In this document: positions 34,000 to 43,622 of the stretch, in pieces
How the letters are laid out: every line of letters begins with the position of its first letter
Numbering within the stretch: position 1 is the stretch's first letter
Origin: JACCTH01 sp050741915
Lineage (GTDB): Bacteria > Actinomycetota > Acidimicrobiia > Spongiisociales > ZC4RG35
Assembly (NCBI GenBank): GCA_050741915.1
Contig: JBOGEX010000093.1
Location: 1-43,622 of the forward strand
Direction of reading: 5' to 3'
Length of the DNA: 43,622 nt
The notes under the pieces: generated by a model
What the model saw: the letters and a program-made list of their open reading frames with translations, nothing else
Databases searched by the model: none
Told to the model about the DNA's origin: nothing
Translations under genes and position numbers: made by a program

Positions 34000-34040
34000 C
34001 CCCTTTGCTGTCCCGGAAACCACCCCAAGGAGGATCCCCG

Positions 34041-37388
<3,348 letters not shown>

Positions 37389-37439
37389 GGCCGACATCAG
37401 ATATTGGATTTCAGACAACTGATCACGTAGGAGAAGTAA

Positions 37440-40400
37440 TTGGCAAATCAGGTCTTTGACGAACTGAAGATCGGCCTCGCCTCGAGCGACCAGATTCGCG
37501 CCTGGTCGTACGGGGAGGTCAAGAAGCCGGAAACGATCAACTACCGCACCCTTCGTCCGGAGAAGGAGGGCCTCTTCGACGAGCGCATTTTCGGTCCTCA
37601 GCGGGACTGGGAGTGCTACTGCGGCAAGTACAAGCGGATTCGCTACAAGGGAATCATCTGCGAGCGCTGCGGCGTGGAAGTCACCCGCTCGAAGGTGCGT
37701 CGCGAGCGGATGGGCCACATCGAGCTGGCGGCTCCGGTTACTCACATCTGGTTCTTCAAGGGAGTGCCGAGCCGGCTCGGTTACCTGCTCGACATGTCAC
37801 CCAAGGAACTCGAGAAGGTCATCTACTTCGCAGCCTACCTGATCACCGATGTCGATCACGACAAACGGCACAAGGACCTCTCAGAGCTCGAAGAGAACTT
37901 GCAGGCCGAAAAGCAAGTGGTCCAGGACGAGTTCAATCAGTGGAAGGAGCAGCGACTCGAGCGTCTCGAGGTCGAGCTGTCCCAGATGGAAGAGGGTGGC
38001 GCCAAAGGCCAGGAGATTTCGGCTCGCCGGCGCGAGGTCGAAAAGGAGATGCGCGAGCGGGAGGAGCGGGCCAAGCGCGAGATCGAACTGATCCAGGACG
38101 CCTTCGACGTCTTCGGCAAGATGGAGCCGAAGACTCTCGTCGAGTCCGAGCCGCTATGGCGGGCAATTTCCGATCGCTACGACCAGTACTTCAAGGGCGG
38201 GATGGGAGCCGAGTCGGTGAAGAACCTGCTCGACCATCTCAATCTTGATGACGAGCTGGCCAAGCTTCAGCAGGATCTCGGCGCCAACTCCGCCCAAAAG
38301 CGGCAGCGAGCGACGCAGCGGATCAAAGTTGTGCGTCCGTTCTGGGAAGGAAAGAACCGACCCCGCGACCTGATCCTAGAAACGGTCCCGGTGATTCCCC
38401 CCGACCTCCGGCCCATGGTCCAGCTCGATGGTGGCCGCTTTGCCACCTCCGACCTGAACGACCTCTATCGCCGAGTCATCAACCGCAACAACCGTTTGAA
38501 GCGGCTGCTCGACCTGGGTGCTCCCGAGATCATCGTCAACAACGAGAAGCGGATGTTGCAGGAGGCGGTCGATGCCCTCTTCGACAATGGCCGGCGAGGT
38601 CGAGCAGTGACCGGGCCGGGCAACCGCGCCCTGAAGTCTCTCTCCGACATGCTGAAGGGAAAGCAAGGCCGATTCCGTCAGAACCTGCTCGGAAAGCGAG
38701 TCGATTACTCGGGCCGCTCGGTGATCGTCGTCGGTCCTCAGCTCGAGCTCCATCAGTGCGGGCTCCCCAAGGTGATGGCGCTCGAGCTGTTCAAGCCCTT
38801 CGTGATGAAGCGGCTGGCGGAAAAGGGCCACGCTCAGAACATCAAGTCGGCCAAGAGGATGGTGGAGCGCCAGCGTCCCCAGGTTTGGGACGTCCTCTCC
38901 GAGGTGATCCAGGAGCACCCGGTGCTTCTCAACCGCGCTCCGACCCTGCACCGTCTCGGGATCCAGGCTTTCGAGCCGGTTTTGGTCGAAGGTAAGGCCA
39001 TCCAGATTCACCCTCTGGTATGCGAGGCTTTTAATGCCGACTTCGACGGCGACCAGATGGCCGTTCATCTCCCGCTCTCAGCCGAGGCCCAGGCCGAGGC
39101 TCGGGTGTTGATGCTTTCGACCAACAACGTGCTCCGACCCTCCAACGGGAGGCCGGTCATCACTCCTTCCCAGGACATGGTCATTGGGATGTACTACTTG
39201 TCGGAATCCGTCCCGGCGAAGGGTGAGCTGCGGGTGTTCGGGACCATCGACGAGGCCAGCATGGCCTACGACCTGGGCCAGCTTGCCCTCCATACCCCGA
39301 TCAAGCTACGGGTCGGCGAGCGGGCCGGGGCGCCCGAACGGCATGAGCAGTTCAAAACTGCGCTCAGGGGTCTGATCACCGACGAGCCAGTCGACGGCTC
39401 GAAGTTGTTCGAGACCACGTTGGGTCGGGCATTTGTCAACTCGGCCTTCCCGGTGGACTTCCCCTACATCAATTCACCTCTCTCGAAGGGCGACATTGGC
39501 CGCCTGATCGAGGTGGTGATCGAGCACTACCCGCGCTCGGACGTAGCCACGACTCTCGACGCCATCAAGGACCTTGGGTTCCGATACGCGACCAAGGCCG
39601 GTCTCACGATCGGCCTCGAGGACGTGAAGACCCCCAGCAACAAGGCGGAGATTCTCTCCGGGTACGAAATCATGGCTGACAAGGTGCAGCAGCAGTTCCT
39701 CAAGGGCGTGATGACCGAAGAGGAGCGCCGGCAGGAGCTGATCGAGATTTGGACTCGGGCGACTGATGACGTCAAGGATGCGATGGAGGCGAACCTCAAG
39801 TCCGAGAAGTTCAACCCGCTCGACATGATGGTTGGATCTGGGGCCCGGGGGAACATGCTCCAGGTCCGCCAGATCGCGGGCATGCGGGGACTCGTGGCCA
39901 ACCCCAAGGGCGACATCATCCCCCGTCCGATCGTGTCGAACTTCCGGGAAGGATTGTCCGTACTCGAGTATTTCATTTCGACGCACGGAGTTCGCAAGGG
40001 TCTGGCCGACACCGCTCTGCGGACGGCCGACTCGGGCTACCTGACTCGTCGTCTAGTCGACGTCAGCCAGGAAGTGATTATCAAACAGCCCGACTGCGAG
40101 ACGGATAAGAGCATTCGGGTCGCCACCAATGACGAGCGCGGGCGCCCGATTCGGAACCTCCGCTCCCGGGTGTTCGGCCGGGTGCTCTCCGACGACGTAA
40201 AAGTCGATCGCAAGATCGTCGAGGGAGACGACGTCAAGCTCTCGGCCGGGACCTTGCTCGGGACCAGGGAGATGCAGCTCATCTCGGCAACGCCTCGTAT
40301 CACGGAGCTGCGGGTCCGTTCACCGCTTACGTGCGATGCCCCCATCGGGGTCTGCCAGCAGTGCTACGGACTCTCACTCGCCACCGGCAAGCAGGTCGAG

Positions 40401-41378
40401 CTCGGAGAAGCAGTCGGGATCATGGCCGCTCAGTCAATCGGCGAGCCGGGGACGCAGCTGACGATGCGGACCTTCCACACCGGTGGAGTCGCCGGTGAAG
40501 ACATCACCCACGGTTTGCCCCGCGTTGTCGAGTTGTTCGAGGCTCGCACGCCCAAGGGGAAAGCAGTGCTGGCCGAAGTCGGTGGACCGGTGCAAATCGT
40601 CGATGACGACGAAGGAAAGCGGGTGGTGGTTGACGCCAAGGAGGGCGAGGCGGCCTATGGAGTCTCTCGCCGGGCGCGGCTTCGGATCGCCGACGGTGAT
40701 GTGATCGAGGCCGGAACCCAGCTCACCGAAGGTCCCCTGGATCCGAAGGAAGTGCTCGAGGTCCGGGGCGTGCGTGCGGCTCAGCAGTATCTGGTCGATC
40801 AGGTGCAGGAGGTCTATCGATCCCAGGGGGTCGAGATCCACGACAAGCACATCGAGTTGATCGTTCGGCAGATGCTTCGTCGCATTCGGGTCGTGAACCC
40901 GGGCGACTCCGAGTTCATGCCGGCCGAACTGGTCGACGAGCGCGATTTCCGCGATGCCAATCGACGTCTCCTTGAGGATGAGAAGCAGCCGGCTGAAGGT
41001 CGGACCGAGCTCATGGGGATTACAAAGGCCTCGCTGGCTACGGATTCCTGGCTCTCGGCAGCGTCGTTCCAGGAGACCACCCGGGTGCTGACCGACGCTG
41101 CCATCTTTGGCAAGTCGGACTACATGCGGGGCTTGAAGGAGAACGTGATCATCGGTCGCCTGATCCCGGCCGGAACCGGCGCCAAGGATTATCAGACCCT
41201 CCAGCCCAACTTGCCGGGGGCAACGACGGTCGAATCACTCGGCTGGCAGTTCGGACCCCGGGAACGAGAGTGGACGGCCGAAGAAGCCGCCAATTGGCTG
41301 CGGGCCGGTGGCAACTCCGATGACGACTTCGATCTCGCGGAGGGCATCGATTTCGAAGAGACCGACGAGGACGAATAA
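37440..41378 (+). CDS. rpoC: DNA-directed RNA polymerase subunit beta'
   Basis: The 1312-residue beta-prime subunit. Zinc site 1 is Cys59, Cys61, Cys74 and Cys77. A charged helical insertion spans about residues 148-220 (ELEENLQAEKQVV to REIELIQDAF), typical of actinobacteria. The magnesium triad is in NADFDGDQM (Asp534, Asp536, Asp538), and zinc site 2 comprises the Cys of KQPDC plus CDAPIGVCQQC. The bridge-helix and trigger-loop regions (GARGNMLQVRQIAGMRGLV, TMRTFHTGGVAGEDI) are intact. The start is TTG at 37440 with AGGAGA at 37429-37434. The acidic C-terminus ends close to or inside the next gene. Confidence 0.98.
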   Translation: MANQVFDELKIGLASSDQIRAWSYGEVKKPETINYRTLRPEKEGLFDERIFGPQRDWECYCGKYKRIRYKGIICERCGVEVTRSKVRRERMGHIELAAPVTHIWFFKGVPSRLGYLLDMSPKELEKVIYFAAYLITDVDHDKRHKDLSELEENLQAEKQVVQDEFNQWKEQRLERLEVELSQMEEGGAKGQEISARRREVEKEMREREERAKREIELIQDAFDVFGKMEPKTLVESEPLWRAISDRYDQYFKGGMGAESVKNLLDHLNLDDELAKLQQDLGANSAQKRQRATQRIKVVRPFWEGKNRPRDLILETVPVIPPDLRPMVQLDGGRFATSDLNDLYRRVINRNNRLKRLLDLGAPEIIVNNEKRMLQEAVDALFDNGRRGRAVTGPGNRALKSLSDMLKGKQGRFRQNLLGKRVDYSGRSVIVVGPQLELHQCGLPKVMALELFKPFVMKRLAEKGHAQNIKSAKRMVERQRPQVWDVLSEVIQEHPVLLNRAPTLHRLGIQAFEPVLVEGKAIQIHPLVCEAFNADFDGDQMAVHLPLSAEAQAEARVLMLSTNNVLRPSNGRPVITPSQDMVIGMYYLSESVPAKGELRVFGTIDEASMAYDLGQLALHTPIKLRVGERAGAPERHEQFKTALRGLITDEPVDGSKLFETTLGRAFVNSAFPVDFPYINSPLSKGDIGRLIEVVIEHYPRSDVATTLDAIKDLGFRYATKAGLTIGLEDVKTPSNKAEILSGYEIMADKVQQQFLKGVMTEEERRQELIEIWTRATDDVKDAMEANLKSEKFNPLDMMVGSGARGNMLQVRQIAGMRGLVANPKGDIIPRPIVSNFREGLSVLEYFISTHGVRKGLADTALRTADSGYLTRRLVDVSQEVIIKQPDCETDKSIRVATNDERGRPIRNLRSRVFGRVLSDDVKVDRKIVEGDDVKLSAGTLLGTREMQLISATPRITELRVRSPLTCDAPIGVCQQCYGLSLATGKQVELGEAVGIMAAQSIGEPGTQLTMRTFHTGGVAGEDITHGLPRVVELFEARTPKGKAVLAEVGGPVQIVDDDEGKRVVVDAKEGEAAYGVSRRARLRIADGDVIEAGTQLTEGPLDPKEVLEVRGVRAAQQYLVDQVQEVYRSQGVEIHDKHIELIVRQMLRRIRVVNPGDSEFMPAELVDERDFRDANRRLLEDEKQPAEGRTELMGITKASLATDSWLSAASFQETTRVLTDAAIFGKSDYMRGLKENVIIGRLIPAGTGAKDYQTLQPNLPGATTVESLGWQFGPREREWTAEEAANWLRAGGNSDDDFDLAEGIDFEETDEDE

Positions 41379-41955
41379 GGCAACCGATCTCACCATCGTC
41401 CCGGTAACGCCGGGGCGGTGGTCTGATCTCGAAAAACTCTTTGGTCCGAACGGGGCGTATTCCAATTGCTGGTGCACGTGGTGGATCCTCGCTGGCAAGG
41501 AGTTCTCCGCGGCCTTGCCCGGCGAGAGAAGGTCGGTTCTAAAGGACCTCGTCGCTCGAGGACAGCGGCCCGGTCTGCTGGCGTATCGCGACCGCCAACC
41601 GGTCGGCTGGTGTGCCGTCGGCCCCCGCCAGAGATACACCCGGATGATGTCGGCCCGCTCCCAGGTTTACGGACCGCCTCCGGAGTCTCAGGGCAGCTGG
41701 GTCATCAACTGCTTTTACATCGCCCGGCCGCATCGGGGGAGCGGGGTGGCCACGGCGTTGCTCGAAGCAGCAGTTCTCTTTGCCCGCAAGTCCGGAGCGT
41801 CAGTGCTCGACGCCTATCCGCTGCTCGATGACACCCATGGTTCCGCTTCGCTCTACGTGGGAACCCATTCGATGTTCGCCGGAGCCGGGTTTGTCGAGAC
41901 TTCTCGCGTGCGCGACCGTCCGCTGATGCGCCTCGTGATGTCAGGTAAAGGCTGA
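41320..41955 (+). CDS. GNAT-family N-acetyltransferase
   Basis: About 180-211 residues with a GNAT fold. The acetyl-CoA-binding strand and loop read INCFYIARPHRGSGVATALLEAAV, matching the R/Q-x-x-G-x-G/A motif, and the N-terminal part carries the family-typical YSNCWCTWW stretch. The C-terminal domain has SASLYVGTHSMFAGAGFVE. The substrate is unknown. The start is problematic: the conserved part begins right after the rpoC stop (ATDLTIVPVTPGRW), but no ATG, GTG or TTG lies there in frame. I give the first in-frame ATG upstream, which overlaps rpoC by 59 bases; GTG 41308 or a non-standard codon are alternatives. Its last 20 bases are part of a direct repeat. Confidence 0.8.
   Translation: MTTSISRRASISKRPTRTNKATDLTIVPVTPGRWSDLEKLFGPNGAYSNCWCTWWILAGKEFSAALPGERRSVLKDLVARGQRPGLLAYRDRQPVGWCAVGPRQRYTRMMSARSQVYGPPPESQGSWVINCFYIARPHRGSGVATALLEAAVLFARKSGASVLDAYPLLDDTHGSASLYVGTHSMFAGAGFVETSRVRDRPLMRLVMSGKG
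41936..41955. repeat. 20-bp direct repeat, left copy
   Basis: TGATGTCAGGTAAAGGCTGA forms the end of the GNAT gene and is identical to 42540-42559. Reading further on the minus strand, the next codons (VAGNSI) resemble the deaminase tail, so this side seems to carry a decayed copy of the add 3' end. Confidence 0.85.
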
Positions 41956-41997
41956 CCGAATCGAGTTGCCTGCGACGGATCCGAAGATCGGTCGTAC

Positions 41998-42444
41998 TTA
42001 GGTCGAGGACGTCCCTGCCGGGGTCAAATAGCCCTCGTTCACCTCGTTCTTGTGAGCCGCGAAGGCCGCCAGAACCTCGCCCTTCTCCTGCTGAGGAACC
42101 TTGAAGAAATCAAGCGCGCTCCCAAGTTCAGCCGCCACCGCGTCGAACTCCTCGGGGGATATCTGAAACTGGCGATGGGCCTCCTCCAGTCCGATGACGG
42201 TCGACCCTGCTTTCGTCGCCGAATACTCGAAAGGTCCACCAGCAACATTGCAGACCCAGAGGGTGCGCATGAATTTCAGGCCCGGCAAGCGGCCGAGGTT
42301 GTTGGTGTGCCACTCGCGGAGGGCAGGGTTCTTCGATCCCCGGCCGGCGATGGGGTTCTCCACCACCGCATCGCTGAAGTGGTCGATCACTGCTGCGATG
42401 GCAAAGACGCCGCCCAATCTTTCGTACAGGCTCTTGTCGCTCAT
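41998..42444 (-). CDS. Truncated hemoglobin, group 1-like
   Basis: A 148-residue 2-on-2 globin. The start SLYERLGGVFAIAAVIDHF fits helices A-B of group 1 truncated hemoglobins, and His90 in GLEEAHRQFQISPEEFD is the proximal heme ligand. It would bind oxygen, nitric oxide or related ligands. The B10 tyrosine that stabilises bound ligand in typical members is replaced by Ser24 in HFSDAVV, and the CD region is longer (GRGSKNPALREWHTNNLGRLPG). The ATG at 42442-42444 has AAAGGA/GGAGAGG upstream. A segment containing this gene is bracketed by a 20-bp direct repeat. Confidence 0.82.
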   Translation of the reverse strand: MSDKSLYERLGGVFAIAAVIDHFSDAVVENPIAGRGSKNPALREWHTNNLGRLPGLKFMRTLWVCNVAGGPFEYSATKAGSTVIGLEEAHRQFQISPEEFDAVAAELGSALDFFKVPQQEKGEVLAAFAAHKNEVNEGYLTPAGTSST

Positions 42445-42539
42445 TTTCCGTCCTTTCTCCTCTCCTGGTGCGAGCGCCGTCATTATGCCTCGATATGTTC
42501 GAACGCGCGGCTCCGGCCCGCGCTCTGACGGCCGGGGGA

Positions 42540-42559
42540 TGATGTCAGGTAAAGGCTGA
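42540..42559. repeat. 20-bp direct repeat, right copy
   Basis: Identical to 41936-41955. On the minus strand it contains the last codons of the deaminase gene (SAFT and the stop at 42545-42547). The two copies are 604 bases apart, start to start, and enclose the truncated hemoglobin gene. Confidence 0.85.
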
Positions 42560-43498
42560 GGCGAGCGAGTTCTCGGCGATCGTCTTCAGCTCTTCTCGGG
42601 TGAGGCCGAGGGCCTGGGAGGTCCGGAGGTAGTTGTCGCCGAGGTATCCGCCGAAATAAGCGGGGTCGTCGGAGTTAACGGAGACGTTAAGGCCCAGATC
42701 GAGCATCTGCTTGAGGGGATGCTGATCGAGGGAGGAGACGACCTGGAGGCGCAGGTTCGATTGCGGGCAAACTGTGAGGGGGGTTCGCTCTTGTTGCAGT
42801 CTCTGGACAAGGTCGGCGTCTTCGAGCGAGCGCACGCCGTGATCGATCCGTTCGGCGCCCAGTAGATCGAGGGCCTGCCAGACGTACTCGGGCGGTCCTT
42901 CCTCGCCGGCATGAGCGACCGTGCGCAGGCCCATGCTCCTGGCGCGGGCGAACGCATTCTTGAACCTCTCCGGTGGAAACCCGACCTCAGAGGAGTCGAG
43001 GCCAACGGCCAGGATCTGGTCGAGGTAGGGCTCGGCGAGGTCGAGGGTGCGGAGGGCGTCCTCCTCAGGGAGATGGCGGAGGAAGCAGAGGATCAGAGCT
43101 GAGTCGATCTGGCCGGTCCATTCGGCTTGAGCTTCTCGGAATCCGGCCATGAAAGCCTCGAAACCCACCTCGCGAACGAGGTGGGTCTGCGGATCGAAGA
43201 AGATTTCGGTCCGGGCAACCCCGTCAGCGGCGGCCCGCCGCAGATAGGCCGACATCAGGTCTCGAAAGTCGTCCGAGGTTTGTAGGACTGCGGCCCCCTG
43301 GTAGTAGATATCGAGGAAGGACTGCAGGTCCGAGAACTGGTAGGCCTGGCGAGCCTCTTCGACGCTACGAAAGGGAAGTTCGACCTGGTTGCGGGCGGCG
43401 AGGTCGAACATCAGGTCGGGCTCGAGGGTCCCTTCGATGTGGACGTGCAATTCGGCCTTCGGCAAACCCCTGACGAAGTCACCAATCCCCTCCGACAT
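42545..43498 (-). CDS. Adenine/adenosine deaminase
   Basis: A 317-residue TIM-barrel amidohydrolase of the adenosine deaminase family. Zinc ligands are in the HVHIEGTLEP motif (His18, His20), TVAHAGEEG (His and catalytic Glu), IDHGV and NSDDP. The HIEGTLEP and MFDLAARN pattern is that of the adenine deaminase subgroup (yeast Aah1-like) rather than the HLDGSLRP of adenosine deaminases, so adenine to hypoxanthine is the more likely reaction. The ATG at 43496-43498 matches usual starts; ATG 43534 is possible and abuts a palindromic repeat. It has no obvious Shine-Dalgarno sequence. The truncated hemoglobin gene follows after about 100 bases. Confidence 0.88.
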   Translation of the reverse strand: MSEGIGDFVRGLPKAELHVHIEGTLEPDLMFDLAARNQVELPFRSVEEARQAYQFSDLQSFLDIYYQGAAVLQTSDDFRDLMSAYLRRAAADGVARTEIFFDPQTHLVREVGFEAFMAGFREAQAEWTGQIDSALILCFLRHLPEEDALRTLDLAEPYLDQILAVGLDSSEVGFPPERFKNAFARARSMGLRTVAHAGEEGPPEYVWQALDLLGAERIDHGVRSLEDADLVQRLQQERTPLTVCPQSNLRLQVVSSLDQHPLKQMLDLGLNVSVNSDDPAYFGGYLGDNYLRTSQALGLTREELKTIAENSLASAFT

Positions 43499-43534
43499 GC
43501 TGGGACGGTAGCGAGCTTTCCTCTCCGCTTGCAT

Positions 43535-43577
43535 CTGTGAAGTTCTCCGCGGCCAGGGGCCGCGAAGAACTTCACAG
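43535..43577. repeat. 43-nt palindromic repeat, copy 3a
   Basis: A 20-bp stem with a single mismatch (CTGTGAAGTTCTCCGCGGCC and its near-complement) around an AGG loop, of the TTCTTCGCGG subtype. It lies immediately upstream of the longest possible start of the deaminase gene. Confidence 0.9.
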
Positions 43578-43596
43578 AAACGTCCCCGGCTTGTTT

Positions 43597-43622
43597 CCGT
43601 GAAGGTTTGCGCGGCTCTGGGC
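43597..43622. repeat. 43-nt palindromic repeat, copy 3b, cut by window end
   Basis: The left arm CCGTGAAGGTTTGCGCGGC and part of the loop are present, of the GTTTGCGCGG subtype. It starts 62 bases after copy 3a with a 19-nt linker, repeating the paired layout of the other two sites. The right arm is outside the window. Confidence 0.75.

Overview
The window is high-GC DNA from an actinobacterium, probably of the class Acidimicrobiia. The evidence is a WhiB protein, a PAC2-family protein, an RNA polymerase beta-prime subunit with the long helical insertion near its N-terminus seen in actinobacteria, TTG and GTG starts (both rpoB and rpoC begin with TTG), and a secreted protein with cysteine-paired SLH repeats. 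The class-level placement is inference. Nearly all of the sequence is ordinary chromosome; accessory material is limited to a transposase remnant at the left edge, a decayed patch around 25.2-27.1 kb and a few repeats.

Layout, left to right. 1-165: frameshifted 3' end of an IS110-type transposase. 278-2381: a small zinc-ribbon protein diverges from a CBS-domain protein overlapping an ArsB/NhaD-type permease. 2426-4412: class II fructose-bisphosphate aldolase, a DUF454 membrane protein and an RRM protein. 4478-7517: a minus-strand operon kbl-tdh-PAC2 with 4-base overlaps; Kbl and Tdh convert threonine to glycine and acetyl-CoA. 7528-10117: a tightly overlapping minus-strand set of Asp-box beta-propeller, ubiquitin-like MoaD/ThiS protein and FAD oxidoreductase. 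10199-14745: an alpha/beta hydrolase and a FtsX-type ABC exporter. 14845-18090: a TRAP transporter whose binding-protein gene faces its membrane-subunit genes, followed upstream by trmL and an M20 peptidase.

19986-24550: on the plus strand lie an acyl-CoA dehydrogenase, whiB, a cysteine-desulfurase-like enzyme, metY and a CoA-binding protein. 24699-27091: a 5'-truncated dienelactone hydrolase gene abuts an island with a zinc-finger gene fragment, an orphan 258-residue protein and non-coding DNA. 27144-32176: an HhH-GPD glycosylase, a membrane acyltransferase, a lipoprotein and a secreted M15/FG-GAP/SLH protein, all on the minus strand. 32200-41378: a PLP aminotransferase, a MarR regulator, then rpoB-rpoC behind two recognisable promoters. 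41320-43498: a GNAT acetyltransferase, a truncated hemoglobin and an adenine/adenosine deaminase.

The most interesting signals are non-coding or junctional. A family of 43-nt palindromes always occurs in pairs with 61-62 nt pitch: two complete pairs lie in convergent intergenic gaps and one pair is cut by the right edge. A 20-bp perfect direct repeat brackets the truncated hemoglobin gene, with a decayed copy of the deaminase tail on the far side. The propeller/ubiquitin-like/FAD operon may be an uncharacterised sulfur-transfer or protein-modification system. No CRISPR array, tRNA, rRNA or intact mobile element was seen.
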